In this document: positions 19,460-27,167 of the stretch, piece by piece | Layout: every line of letters begins with the position of its first letter | How positions within the stretch are numbered: position 1 is the stretch's first letter | IMG/VR virus record: IMGVR_UViG_3300037258_000641 | Coordinates: 1 to 33,281 of that record | Direction: 5' to 3' (one strand) | DNA length: 33,281 nt | DNA from: a virus | Notes under the pieces: model-generated | Told to the model about the DNA's origin: nothing | Database searches by the model: none | The model's input: the letters and a program-made list of their open reading frames with translations, nothing else | Translations under genes and position numbers: made by a program

Positions 19460-21343
19460 GTGGCAGCAACTGATGTGCTCCCGTTCGGGGCGGCCTCACA
19501 GACCGCCCTGGACCGGGCGGAGGCGAACCCTAGCTGGTACGCCGACGCCAACGACGCGGCCAAGTATGAGGCCCCGGATGCAATGCTCAGCGACAAGATG
19601 CCCGTTCTGGTCAAGGGCGCTGGGTATTGCCGGCCAGGTGGCAATAAGCCACTGGATGACGATGACCAGATCTTCCGGAGGTCCATGAAGGCAGAGATGT
19701 CCTTCAGGACCGCCATCAAGCAGGGCCTGGAGAATCCCGCTGGGGTTATCAAGTCCCTGAGCCCAGAGTTTGCGGGCCAGTTCGGCGCTTTTATGCAGGC
19801 CGCTCCGCAGAATCAGGCAATGAGTTCACTGGTCTCCCAGCTTAATTCCCAGCTTGGCGACCTGCTGGGTAAGTCAATTACCCTGACGAGCCCATTGAAC
19901 TCCGGGTTCGTGCCCTTCGATCTCGTCGCCCCAAGTTCTCTCATCTATCCAGTCTATTCTCCTATCCGCAACAAATTGCCTAGGACTCCTGGGCAGGGCA
20001 CAAGCCGTCGTCGGAAGATTATCACTGGCATTTCCGGTTCACAGACCGGCTCCTCTGGTGGTAAATTCGTGCGGCTCGCCATCCCTGAATTGGTGCAGAC
20101 TGCTGGCAGTCCTGCGATTCAGGGTTCAGCGTCTCAGGTCACATGGCCCCTGAACCTCCCGGGAACGGGCTCACAGGACGCAGTTGACCTGAATATCCCG
20201 TATCGTTTCTGGGGATTGTCAGAGAATCTCAGTTGGCTTGCTCAGTTCAGCGGGCAAGGCTTCGAGGATATTTCTGCACTGGCCAATCTCCTGCTGCTCC
20301 AGGAGTTCATGCTGAATGAGGAAGCATCGCATTTGGGTGCCACCTCCATCGCCCTTTCCGCACCAGCCGCTCCAACCCTGACCGCAAGGGCCGCAAACTC
20401 AGGTGAGAGTGCCCTTACCGGAATCACCACCAATGTCTTCGTGGAAGTGACCGCGAATACATTCTTCGGGGAAACTGCTGCCGGTTCTTCGGCATCAGTT
20501 GCCTGGTCTTCTGGCCAGGTTGTGGACGTGCAAATCGCACCCGTTGCCGGTGCCCAGTGGTATAACATTTATGCCACAACCGGAGCATCGGCCGGAACAT
20601 ACCATCTATTCACCTCTCAGGTGGGCGGACTGTATTACACCCTCCAGGGTGCCCTGCCCACTTCTTCAGCCCAGCCCCCAGGCGCCGACACGGGCACCAG
20701 TTCAGCCAATGACCAGGAAGGACTCACCGCAGTCCTGAGTGGTCACAGTGCCTCTGGTGGTGGCTCAGCCATCTATCCGTCGTCATGGCAGGCGGGCTAT
20801 TTCAACCAGTCCACCGGCGACATTCTGAAGACCTCCGTGCTGAACAATGCATTCCAGCAGTTGTGGGATGGCACAGGTAATGCCTACGGTGCTTACCGGG
20901 CCGACCCAGCGGAGATTATCGGAGAGGGCGGCGATGTCATGCGCCTCTCCAATGATGTGGTCCAGCAGGGTGCAGCCACGAATTACCGTCTGTTCGTGGA
21001 ACAGAGTGAAGTCCCAGGCGTGCGGGTGGGTGCCGCGGTTTCAGAGTTCCAGAACCCAATCACGCGCTCGGTCGTAAAGGTCGTCGTACACCCATGGACA
21101 CCGCAGGGTAGCGTCTACCTGATGTCTTATACAATGCCATTCGCATGGTCCAATGTGTCGAATGTGATTGAGTTTGTCGCAGTCCAGGATTACCTGTCAA
21201 TCTCGTGGCCGGTAATTGATGCCAGCTTCCGCTATTCCATGTTCCTTTTCGGATCAATGGTAGTGAACGCTCCATTCTATTGCGGACTGGTGCAAGGCCT
21301 GCAAAAGTCGGACCGTTCAGGATCTGTCGGTACCTGGACCTGA
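19460..21343 (+). CDS. major capsid protein with inserted Ig/fibronectin-like domain (627 aa)
   Basis: It lies directly after the protease/scaffold gene, in the usual place. The early part (FRTAIKQGLENPAGVIKSLS, FVPFDLVAPSSLIYPVYSPI, RNKLPRTPGQG) and the late part (VEQSEVPGVRVGAAVSEF, VVVHPWTPQGSVYLMSY, GLVQGLQKSDRSG) read as an HK97-fold coat. Between them, about residues 300-410, sits a separate beta domain (APTLTARAANSGES, NVFVEVTANTFFGETA, AQWYNIYATTGASAGTYHLF) like fibronectin/Ig-type surface insertions. The GTG start follows AGGAGGCAT. Many codons end in A/T through most of the gene. A large hairpin follows the stop. Confidence 0.88.
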   Translation: MAATDVLPFGAASQTALDRAEANPSWYADANDAAKYEAPDAMLSDKMPVLVKGAGYCRPGGNKPLDDDDQIFRRSMKAEMSFRTAIKQGLENPAGVIKSLSPEFAGQFGAFMQAAPQNQAMSSLVSQLNSQLGDLLGKSITLTSPLNSGFVPFDLVAPSSLIYPVYSPIRNKLPRTPGQGTSRRRKIITGISGSQTGSSGGKFVRLAIPELVQTAGSPAIQGSASQVTWPLNLPGTGSQDAVDLNIPYRFWGLSENLSWLAQFSGQGFEDISALANLLLLQEFMLNEEASHLGATSIALSAPAAPTLTARAANSGESALTGITTNVFVEVTANTFFGETAAGSSASVAWSSGQVVDVQIAPVAGAQWYNIYATTGASAGTYHLFTSQVGGLYYTLQGALPTSSAQPPGADTGTSSANDQEGLTAVLSGHSASGGGSAIYPSSWQAGYFNQSTGDILKTSVLNNAFQQLWDGTGNAYGAYRADPAEIIGEGGDVMRLSNDVVQQGAATNYRLFVEQSEVPGVRVGAAVSEFQNPITRSVVKVVVHPWTPQGSVYLMSYTMPFAWSNVSNVIEFVAVQDYLSISWPVIDASFRYSMFLFGSMVVNAPFYCGLVQGLQKSDRSGSVGTWT

Positions 21344-21353
21344 GTCTGCTTTA

Positions 21354-21410
21354 CCCGTGCACTACAGGAATGGCACCAGGTCACATGCCTGGTGCCATTC
21401 CTGGCACGGG
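21354..21410 (+). terminator. large two-part hairpin after the major capsid gene
   Basis: AGGAATGGCACCAGG (21366-21380) pairs perfectly with CCTGGTGCCATTCCT (21388-21402), with a 7-base loop. An outer stem CCCGTGC (21354-21360) pairs with GCACGGG (21404-21410). It begins 11 bases after the capsid stop. No T-run follows. It may end or slow transcription after the highly expressed capsid gene, or protect its mRNA end. Confidence 0.72.
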
Positions 21411-21447
21411 GTGTCCCTCGGTAGCTCCTAGCAGAGAGAGCAGGGTC

Positions 21448-21792
21448 ATGTCCTTCCCAACCCCCCCGCCTGGTGAGGCTGTGGTCGCTCCGCCGACCAT
21501 CTTTGAATACCCACCACTGGCACCAGGCATCAACACACAGAACGCGCCCACGGTGACAGCACCGACGTTCCCGGCCACCACTGTGGCCGTGACTAATGGC
21601 ACGGGTTTGGATGTCGTCGCCTATATCACCAATGGGGCTGCATCCATGGGCACCATCAAGGTCAATAACATCAACCTTGGCCTGACCGTCGTAGCCACCA
21701 ATGGCAATGCCACCATCTACCTTCCTGCTGGTGCCTCATTCGTCTGCACCTATGCATCAGGCTCGCCTACCTGGGTGTGGGTGGCGGCCTAA
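21448..21792 (+). CDS. capsid accessory / decoration-like protein (114 aa)
   Basis: A Pro-rich N-terminus (SFPTPPPGEAVVAPPT) is followed by a small beta domain: TVAVTNGTGLDVVAYITNG, IKVNNINLGLTVVATNGN, ATIYLPAGASFVCTYASG, PTWVWVAA. The strand repeat and the place just after the capsid gene fit a head decoration or head-fibre protein; this is inferred from context. ATG 21448 follows GAGAGCAGGGTC. It is the first of three consecutive beta-rich genes with 3-base gaps. Confidence 0.75.
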   Translation: MSFPTPPPGEAVVAPPTIFEYPPLAPGINTQNAPTVTAPTFPATTVAVTNGTGLDVVAYITNGAASMGTIKVNNINLGLTVVATNGNATIYLPAGASFVCTYASGSPTWVWVAA

Positions 21793-21795
21793 GTT

Positions 21796-22068
21796 ATGGC
21801 ATCCTCCGCTCAGTACACGATTGGCACCAGTGCGACGCTGATTGCGTCGGCGGCGCAGGTGGCTGCGGCCGGCCCGGTGGGCTGGTGGTACCTCACCAAC
21901 GGCTCCGGTGGCGCGATCTACCTGGGCGGGCCGAACGTCTCCAGCACCAACGGTGCACAGGTGGCCGCCAGCACCACGCTGAGCGGCTACCTGTTCGCCG
22001 GGGACGCCCTGTATGCCGTGACCGCCGCGGGCTCCTCAACCGTTGGCGTGCTCCAGACCGGAGCCTGA
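21796..22068 (+). CDS. decoration-like beta protein (90 aa)
   Basis: The product has AQYTIGTSATLIASAA, GWWYLTNGSGGAIYLGGPNV, TNGAQVAASTTLSGYLFAGD, ALYAVTAAGSSTVGVLQTGA. It is clearly homologous to the last ~85 residues of the next gene, which share YLGGPxVxSxNGAQVxAS, FxGDxLYAxTAxGSxTxGxxQxGA. This shows a duplication within the locus. Such small domains occur next to capsid genes in actinophages, so a capsid-surface role is likely but inferred. Confidence 0.78.
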   Translation: MASSAQYTIGTSATLIASAAQVAAAGPVGWWYLTNGSGGAIYLGGPNVSSTNGAQVAASTTLSGYLFAGDALYAVTAAGSSTVGVLQTGA

Positions 22069-22071
22069 CCC

Positions 22072-22875
22072 ATGGCCCAGCCCAAGATCGCCACCTTGAT
22101 CGACAACTTCGCGGTCAATGACCTGGCTACGGTCTGGAACGGCTCCAGTGCCGGGGTGAGCATTGGTGGCCTCCAGGCCTCAGTGCCCTGCGTGGCCTCC
22201 TACGATGCCCTGTTCTCCACCACCACGTATGACCTGACCGGCAGTTCGGTGTTCTGCCAGGCCGTGCCCAGCCAGGGCGCCGACAGGGAGGGATTCCTGG
22301 AGGCCGACGTGGATGGCTCCAACTACGTCCAGATGGGTTACAGCGCGGGGACCCTGTTCGCAAAGATCGAGACCGCGGGCAGTGCCACGTTTACCCAGTC
22401 CACCACCTATGACCCGGTAGCGCATGCCTGGTGGCGCATCCGCGAAGCGACCGGGACGATCTTCTTTGACACCGCCCCGGATGGGCACACCTGGACCAAC
22501 CGCTGGTCATCGGCCTACACCATCACCATCACTGCCGTGAGCGCGGCCTTTGTGTCCGGGTTTTTCTCCACTGACGTGCCCACCACCAGTTTCGTGCGGG
22601 CATTCAACGTGGCCCCTGGCTCAGCCGTGGTCAGCCCAGGTGCGGTCCTGATTGGTGCTGCACCAGCATCTGGTTCGGCCCGGGTGGCCGCCCAGGTCAC
22701 CATCACCACGGGTGCGGTCCCGGTCTACCTGGGCGGGCCTGGAGTGACCTCGGCCAATGGAGCTCAGGTGCCAGCCAGTTCAGCCCGGCCAGTGGTCCTG
22801 TTCCCTGGCGACTCGCTGTATGCCTGCACCGCCAGTGGCAGCACCACCATTGGCATCTGCCAGAACGGAGCCTGA
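22072..22875 (+). CDS. concanavalin/LamG-like domain fused to decoration domain (267 aa)
   Basis: Residues ~1-180 look like a jelly-roll lectin-type domain of the LamG/DUF1349 kind: LIDNFAVNDLATVWNGSSAG, LTGSSVFCQAVPSQG, GSNYVQMGYSAGTLFAKIE, HAWWRIREATGTIFFDTAPD, SAAFVSGFFSTDVPT. Residues ~185-267 repeat the 90-aa protein encoded just upstream. A sugar-binding domain carried on a capsid-type anchor would place it on the virion surface, perhaps for weak attachment to glycans; this is inference. The TGA overlaps the next ATG (TGATG). Confidence 0.8.
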   Translation: MAQPKIATLIDNFAVNDLATVWNGSSAGVSIGGLQASVPCVASYDALFSTTTYDLTGSSVFCQAVPSQGADREGFLEADVDGSNYVQMGYSAGTLFAKIETAGSATFTQSTTYDPVAHAWWRIREATGTIFFDTAPDGHTWTNRWSSAYTITITAVSAAFVSGFFSTDVPTTSFVRAFNVAPGSAVVSPGAVLIGAAPASGSARVAAQVTITTGAVPVYLGGPGVTSANGAQVPASSARPVVLFPGDSLYACTASGSTTIGICQNGA

Positions 22876-23168
22876 TGACTCGCGTACGCCTGCCCGATGG
22901 CTGCACCGGGCTGGACATGGCCAACGGGAAGAAGTACACCGCCGAGAAGCCAGGCGGCACGGTGGAGATGTCCGGCAAGGACGCCCACTACATCGACACG
23001 TCATTCTACGGCCAGAAGCAGGCCGGGATCATGCGTGGTGGCCCTCAGTTCACCATCGGGACCAAGGCCGGGCGCTGGTGCCTGCCGTGCAAGCGGCTGT
23101 GGCAGGGCTGGTCTGTGGTGTGCCCGCGGTGCGGGACTGAGACGGCACCTGACAGGCCCGGGGACTGA
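22875..23168 (+). CDS. conserved zinc-ribbon protein (97 aa)
   Basis: The N-terminal part (RVRLPDGCTGLDMANGKKYTA, MSGKDAHYI) looks like a small beta unit. The C-terminal part has GRWCLPCKRLWQGWSVVCPRCG, a four-Cys zinc ribbon. I recall this GTKxGRWCxxCxRLWQxWxxxCPRCG ending from actinophage head-gene regions; no function is established. The ATG overlaps the previous stop by one base, so it belongs to the capsid accessory run. Confidence 0.85.
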   Translation: MTRVRLPDGCTGLDMANGKKYTAEKPGGTVEMSGKDAHYIDTSFYGQKQAGIMRGGPQFTIGTKAGRWCLPCKRLWQGWSVVCPRCGTETAPDRPGD

Positions 23169-23334
23169 AACCGGGCGGGCCGAACGGTGGGTACTTGCGG
23201 ATGGGTTAGAACGGCCCCGCAAGCTCGGGCCACCCGGGACCTTGGGCAAGCCCCGGCTGGCATTGGTGCGGACACAATGCGGCACCAGGCGGAGCCGGGG
23301 CAAGCAACGGACAATCTAGCACAACAGGAGGCAT
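23169..23334. other. intergenic region with hairpin at 23194-23223
   Basis: This 166-base gap has no gene that I can support. CTTGCGG (23194-23200) pairs perfectly with CCGCAAG (23217-23223). Further right are CCCGGG and GCAAGCCCCGG. The end carries the shared start cassette (AGGAGGCATGTGGCA) of the gene at 23335. The hairpin may be a terminator after the capsid accessory run; no T-run is present. Confidence 0.4.
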
Positions 23335-23841
23335 GTGGCAGCGGGCAAAGCTATCGCTTACGCCATGTCGGATATGGCCCCATCGGATGATGGGAAGATC
23401 AAAGCAGGCACGGTCAAGGTGCCTGAGGACCGTGGCGGGTGCGGCAAGTCTCACACGGTGGAGCTCGATGAAAAAGACCGCCCCAGGATCGTGTGTGAGG
23501 CCTGTGCCCCCATCCTGGTTGGCGGCCACTTTGGCTGGTCGGCCAGCCCGTCCGGCGTCCCGCTGACCCCTGATGAGCAGGGTGAGGTGGAGATCGCTGA
23601 GCGGGAGGGCCAGGTGGCCATGCGGATGGCCATGAAGGCCATGGGTGCCGCGGTGGCATCACAGGTGCAGGGCACCTCAGACGCGCCGAAACTCTCAGCT
23701 TCAACCCTGGTGGCCCAGTTGTCCTCCATGAGCACGGCTGAGCGGGCCGAGATTGCCGCTCTGCTCAAGGAGGATGACAAGCCTGTGGTCAAGCCTGAGC
23801 ACAAGGCTCCAGCCCGCCCAGTGGCCAGGAAGGCCAGCTAG
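23335..23841 (+). CDS. hypothetical protein with Cys motif and helical tail (168 aa)
   Basis: GTG 23335 has AGGAGG eight bases upstream. The N-terminal half has GGCGKSHTVELDEKDRPRIVCEAC, with C-x-n-C-x2-C suggesting a zinc site, and LVGGHFGWSASPSGVPLTPDE. The second half is helical (EIAEREGQVAMRMAMKAMGA, STLVAQLSSMSTAERAEIAA) and ends in a basic, Pro-rich tail. It is not recognised, but the CxxC...HFGW...LTPDE pattern is of a kind seen between capsid and connector genes of actinophages. It starts a two-gene unit. Confidence 0.8.
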   Translation: MAAGKAIAYAMSDMAPSDDGKIKAGTVKVPEDRGGCGKSHTVELDEKDRPRIVCEACAPILVGGHFGWSASPSGVPLTPDEQGEVEIAEREGQVAMRMAMKAMGAAVASQVQGTSDAPKLSASTLVAQLSSMSTAERAEIAALLKEDDKPVVKPEHKAPARPVARKAS

Positions 23842-23845
23842 GCCT

Positions 23846-24028
23846 GTGCGGTCCCGCCGTCGCTCCAGGCCGCACTGTGCTCGATGTGGCGGGCCCAAAC
23901 GGCATCCCTCGGTGGCCAGCATCACCTGCCATGAGTGCGGGGACCTCATCTGCCTCAAGCATGCGGTTGAGGACCCCGACTCAGGCGGGTGGCTGTGCAC
24001 GCGCTGCGACAAGGCCAAGCCGCAGTGA
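23846..24028 (+). CDS. small double zinc-knuckle protein (60 aa)
   Basis: GTG 23846 is four bases after the preceding stop. A basic start (RSRRRSRPH) is followed by CARCGG, ITCHECGDLICLKH and WLCTRCDK. Eight Cys/His ligands at these spacings fit a B-box or RING-like cross-brace with two zinc ions, compact for 60 residues. Such modules bind protein or nucleic acid. The function is unknown. The gene ends 15 bases before hairpin array 2. Confidence 0.75.
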   Translation: MRSRRRSRPHCARCGGPKRHPSVASITCHECGDLICLKHAVEDPDSGGWLCTRCDKAKPQ

Positions 24029-24043
24029 AGTGAGGCTAACGGT

Positions 24044-24228
24044 CAGAGAGTGGCTCTCTGCGGGTCCATGAAGGTAAATGGGATTCGTCAGGGACCGGCT
24101 CCCTGCGGGCGCTGGGCACCCAAGCATGATTCGTCAGAGGCTTTACCCGTCTGACCATCGTCAGAGGCCATGGGCCCCTCTGCGGGCACTGGGGTCAAAT
24201 CTCAGCCATGTCGGAGATGCCTTCTCCG
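24044..24228 (-). repeat. hairpin array 2: five stem-loops, inverted relative to array 1
   Basis: Stems at 24044-24060 (CAGAGA/TCTCTG), 24089-24105 (CAGGGA/TCCCTG), 24133-24155 (GTCAGA/TCTGAC, divergent copy), 24162-24182 (CAGAGG/CCTCTG) and 24212-24228 (CGGAGA/TCTCCG). On the plus strand four are flanked by GT on the left and CG[GA]G on the right, the reverse complement of the array 1 flanks (CCCG left, AC right). Stem bases differ but pairing is kept. The 246-base gap 24029-24274 has no supportable gene. Function unknown. Confidence 0.68.
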
Positions 24229-24274
24229 CGAGTGGCCTGAGCATACCGGGGACCAGGGGGGGTGAAGACCTCCC

Positions 24275-25306
24275 ATGCCTGAGCTCAACCCTGCTTCTGT
24301 GGCCGTGGCCGCTGGCACGCCTTATGTGACTCCAGCTATGTTGCTGGCGGCACCTACCGGAATTGTGTGGGAGTCAATTGGCGGCGGGGCCAGGCCCGAT
24401 GATCAGCAGCAGTTTGATGAGCAGGTCAATATCTGCCGTCGTGCCACCAGCATGATTGATGGCTATGTCAACCAGCCATTGAGGGCAACCATTGACTCGG
24501 AAACTCTCTTTGGTCCCGGGGATCTGCGTTTCCAGATGCAGCCGAATGGCAATGCCAGGTTGCTGCTTTCCCGCTCCCCAGTGACTCAGGTGCTGGGTGG
24601 GCAGTCTACGATTGCGAACTCCTTCCCGGCCCAGTGGACCCCTATCGGCCCGCAGTATTACAAGATCGAAAAGCCGTTGCTGGGGGTCTATGGCACCACC
24701 TCCCCGGGTGGGTCTGACAACTCAGGCCAGGCTGTCCTGCTCGCACCAGGATTCGCTGGCTGGCTGGCTGGCCGGTACGGGTACCAGGTTGAGACGGTCT
24801 ACATCAATGGCTGGCCTCACGGCAGCCTGATTGAGGCTGCCAGCCAGGGTGACATGGACATTGCCATTGATGACTGCACCGGCTGGGGCCCTCCGCCCCA
24901 GGCCGTCATGCAGGCAGGCTCCAGCATCACCACTGTCCCGCAACTGCCTGGTCAGGCCTTCATTGCCCAGCTAACCGCCTCAGGCACGGGCGCCACGGGC
25001 ACGATCTACGACCCAGGCCTCCAGGAAGTCTTCGCCACCGTGGCCGCCGCCGCTGTCAGCGGGCCTGGCCGGCTGACCCTGGCCACCCCGCTGGCCACGG
25101 ACCATGCCGTGGGGACCATGGTCTCCACCTTGCCGAACAGTGTCATCCAGGCCGCCATTCTTTACTGCGTCTACCAGGCCCTGATTCGCGGCAGCACGGC
25201 AACCAGCATTCAGGCCAGCCCGGGAACTGGCACTGGCATGAAAGACCCTGCTTCATATGCGGGTGAGGCTGAGCTTTTGATCCATCCTTACAAGAGGGTG
25301 ATTTGA
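24275..25306 (+). CDS. head-tail connector / adaptor-like protein (343 aa)
   Basis: Residues 1-110 look like a gp6-type adaptor: VTPAMLLAAPTGIVWESI, QQQFDEQVNICRRATSMIDGYVNQ with a long helix, then a strand-rich part (SETLFGPGDLRF, ARLLLSRSPVTQVLGGQ). A middle Ig-like stretch (DMDIAIDDCTGWGPP, AQLTASGTGATGTIYD) leads to a C-terminal helix (VIQAAILYCVYQALIRGS). These proteins form the ring under the portal to which the tail joins. Its place before the tail terminator candidate supports this. Codon use is AT-richer in the first ~130 codons. The stop overlaps the next TTG (TTGA). Confidence 0.85.
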   Translation: MPELNPASVAVAAGTPYVTPAMLLAAPTGIVWESIGGGARPDDQQQFDEQVNICRRATSMIDGYVNQPLRATIDSETLFGPGDLRFQMQPNGNARLLLSRSPVTQVLGGQSTIANSFPAQWTPIGPQYYKIEKPLLGVYGTTSPGGSDNSGQAVLLAPGFAGWLAGRYGYQVETVYINGWPHGSLIEAASQGDMDIAIDDCTGWGPPPQAVMQAGSSITTVPQLPGQAFIAQLTASGTGATGTIYDPGLQEVFATVAAAAVSGPGRLTLATPLATDHAVGTMVSTLPNSVIQAAILYCVYQALIRGSTATSIQASPGTGTGMKDPASYAGEAELLIHPYKRVI

Positions 25307-26214
25307 AAAAGCCGGCGCCCCCTGGCAAGGACAACAAGCCGGTGCCTCCAGTTAAGGCCAAGGCTCCTGTCAAAGCCAAGAAGCCGGTACCGGCCGCCAA
25401 GGCCAAGAAGTCCACTGCCGCCAAGCGGAAAGCGGCCAAGCGGCCCCACCTGGGCCCAGCCGCCCAGCGGGCCAAGGACCGCTCTGAGGCAGCCAAGGAC
25501 ATGCGGGATGCCGCCAAGGCCCGCCGTGGTGCGGCCCGGGCCACTGCTGAAGCCCGCAAGGCCTACCTGAATGTGGATGCCCCTGCGGCCAAGCGGGACC
25601 TGGCCCTGGCAGCCAGGGACCGGGCCCGCTCCCGCAAGGACCAGGCCTCAGCCAAGCACGAACTGGCTGCCAGCCACCGGAAGACTGGCCTGCTGCCCCG
25701 CCATGTGGCAGCCCACCGGGTGGAGAAGGCCAGGAAGAAGCGGGAGAAGGTCAAAGAGCACCGGGCCAAGCACAAGGAGGCCCGGCCAGGGCTCACCGGG
25801 CCCGCTCCCGGCGTGTCCAGAGAGCCCTGGGTGTTGGGCGGCAACGACTGGCACTCCGGCTGTGTCTCCGCTGCCGTGGCGAACAGCCTACTGCTCGCAA
25901 CCGGGCAAAGGGCCACGGATCAGGAAGTTCTCGACCTGCACCTGTCCGTAACCGGGGATGCCTGGGCTACGGCTGACATCCCGGCCGTGCTGACCGAGCT
26001 CCTGCGGGGTGGCCTGGCTGGCACCGTGCCCGCCGCGGTCAGCCAGGCCCCTTCCCTGGATGAGGCAGGCATCGTGGTGCTGGAGCTTGATGATGGCGTG
26101 CATGCCGCAGCCCTGTCTGAGGGGGTGCTCATCACCTGGGGTGAGGCAAAGCCAGTCTCGAGAACCTGGCTGGAGGAACACGCTCTTGAGGCCTGGCAGG
26201 TGTGGTGGGGGTGA
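25303..26214 (+). CDS. basic Lys/Ala-rich domain fused to C39-like cysteine-peptidase-like domain (303 aa)
   Basis: TTG start overlapping the previous stop (TTGA). Residues 1-165 are Lys/Ala/Arg/Pro-rich, first like a histone H1 tail (PVPPVKAKAPVKAKKPVP), then a long charged helix. Residues ~175-300 hold WHSGCVSAAVANSLLLATG (C187), DQEVLDLHLSV, VVLELDDGVHAAALSEG (H267) and ITWGEA. The Cys at a helix start and a His on a later strand followed by a Trp motif fit the C39/papain fold, whether active or not. I recall similar C-terminal domains in actinophage genomes at this place. Role unknown: perhaps a DNA-binding virion protein or a protease. Confidence 0.8.
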   Translation: MKKPAPPGKDNKPVPPVKAKAPVKAKKPVPAAKAKKSTAAKRKAAKRPHLGPAAQRAKDRSEAAKDMRDAAKARRGAARATAEARKAYLNVDAPAAKRDLALAARDRARSRKDQASAKHELAASHRKTGLLPRHVAAHRVEKARKKREKVKEHRAKHKEARPGLTGPAPGVSREPWVLGGNDWHSGCVSAAVANSLLLATGQRATDQEVLDLHLSVTGDAWATADIPAVLTELLRGGLAGTVPAAVSQAPSLDEAGIVVLELDDGVHAAALSEGVLITWGEAKPVSRTWLEEHALEAWQVWWG

Positions 26215-26217
26215 ACG

Positions 26218-26730
26218 GTGCCCATAAATTCGGTCTCGACCTATCTGGTTGACCTCCTCAACGGCCTGCCACTGCCTGGCCCAGCGGGCGCTGAAGGCAA
26301 CCTGGCCGCCTTTATCACCCCGCCAGACCCAGGCACCCTGACGGTCCCCACGGCCTACCTGTGGCCAATCAGCGGCGAGGAGAAGCGGCTCACCTCGCCC
26401 CGGGCCGGCGGGCCGAACGTGATCAGGCCCGGCTGGAAACACATCATCCACAAGGTGCCGCTGTTCCTGGCCTGGGTGGGCTTGGCCTCAGATCCCACTG
26501 CGGACACCAACTTTGCTGCCGTCATCGACGCCATCATGGCTGTGCTCAGGCCCAGCCCGGATGAGGTGGAGATCACTGACCCGGTAACGGGGCAGATCAC
26601 TTCCCTGATTCTGGGCATCGGGGAGGAACTCAGCTACGAATACTCCGTGGTCCACTCGCTGGCTGACCAGCGCCTGCTGCGCTATGACTGCCGCCTGACC
26701 ATCACTGCTGAGGAGTATTTCCAGAGTTAG
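26218..26730 (+). CDS. tail terminator / tail completion candidate (170 aa)
   Basis: GTG 26218, three bases after the previous stop. The protein has an N-terminal helix (STYLVDLLNGLPLP), central strands (VPTAYLWPISGEEKRLTS, HKVPLFLAWVGLAS) and a helix/strand end (FAAVIDAIMAVLRPSP, QRLLRYDCRLTITAEEYFQS). The order connector, this gene, tail tube is that of tail terminators (for example lambda gpU or SPP1 gp17 class), and the size fits. The call rests on context. Its 3' end overlaps the Nudix gene on the other strand by 29 bases. Confidence 0.78.
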   Translation: MPINSVSTYLVDLLNGLPLPGPAGAEGNLAAFITPPDPGTLTVPTAYLWPISGEEKRLTSPRAGGPNVIRPGWKHIIHKVPLFLAWVGLASDPTADTNFAAVIDAIMAVLRPSPDEVEITDPVTGQITSLILGIGEELSYEYSVVHSLADQRLLRYDCRLTITAEEYFQS

Positions 26731-27127
26731 CGGTGTACCAGCGGTGCCTGGTGGTCAGGTACCGCCTGGCTGGCTCATACATCCCTGGCATGACCCGGAT
26801 GGCCTCTGGGATGTCCACCCAGCGGACCTCCAGGAGCCCGCTGCCGGGCCGGGCCCTGGCCTCAGTGCCCCTGGTGGGCCAGGCGCTCACATATGCCACC
26901 CGCACGTCTGTCAGCGGGTGGGTCCGGTGGCCCAGGATGCCGCCTGCGGTCACCAGCAGGCCAGTCTCCTCTGCCACCTCCCGCACCGCCGTCCGCTCAG
27001 GCTCCTCATCACCCTCCGCCGAGCCACCGATGAACCCCCAGACCGGAGTGCCGTCCTGGCGGCGGCCTATGAGGGTGCTCCCCCCGCAAGTGATCACCGT
27101 CAGGGCCACCAGCCGGAAACGGTGCAC
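26702..27127 (-). CDS. Nudix hydrolase (141 aa)
   Basis: The complete Nudix box is present: G-x5-E-x7-REV-x-EE-x-GL as GSAEGDE...EPERTAVREVAEETGLL. It is preceded by a strand (VALTVITCGGSTLIGRR) and GTPVWGFIGG, and followed by RTHPLTDVRVAYVSAW and LEVRWVDIPEA. Such enzymes hydrolyse nucleoside diphosphates linked to another group; the substrate cannot be told. GTG 27127 is my choice; an in-frame start at 27181 would cover the next gene's start region. It is a lone leftward gene inside the tail genes, with no P-type promoter visible. Confidence 0.85.
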   Translation of the reverse strand: MHRFRLVALTVITCGGSTLIGRRQDGTPVWGFIGGSAEGDEEPERTAVREVAEETGLLVTAGGILGHRTHPLTDVRVAYVSAWPTRGTEARARPGSGLLEVRWVDIPEAIRVMPGMYEPARRYLTTRHRWYTANSGNTPQQ

Positions 27128-27167
27128 TGCCCGATTATGCCCCGCTAACCACCTCGCCTGGAGGCAT

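Noticed and set aside
26733-27167. Rightward frame extending the 104-aa gene upstream
   Set aside because: This part is antisense to the Nudix gene, whose box is complete; the GTG at 27168 has its own ribosome binding site.
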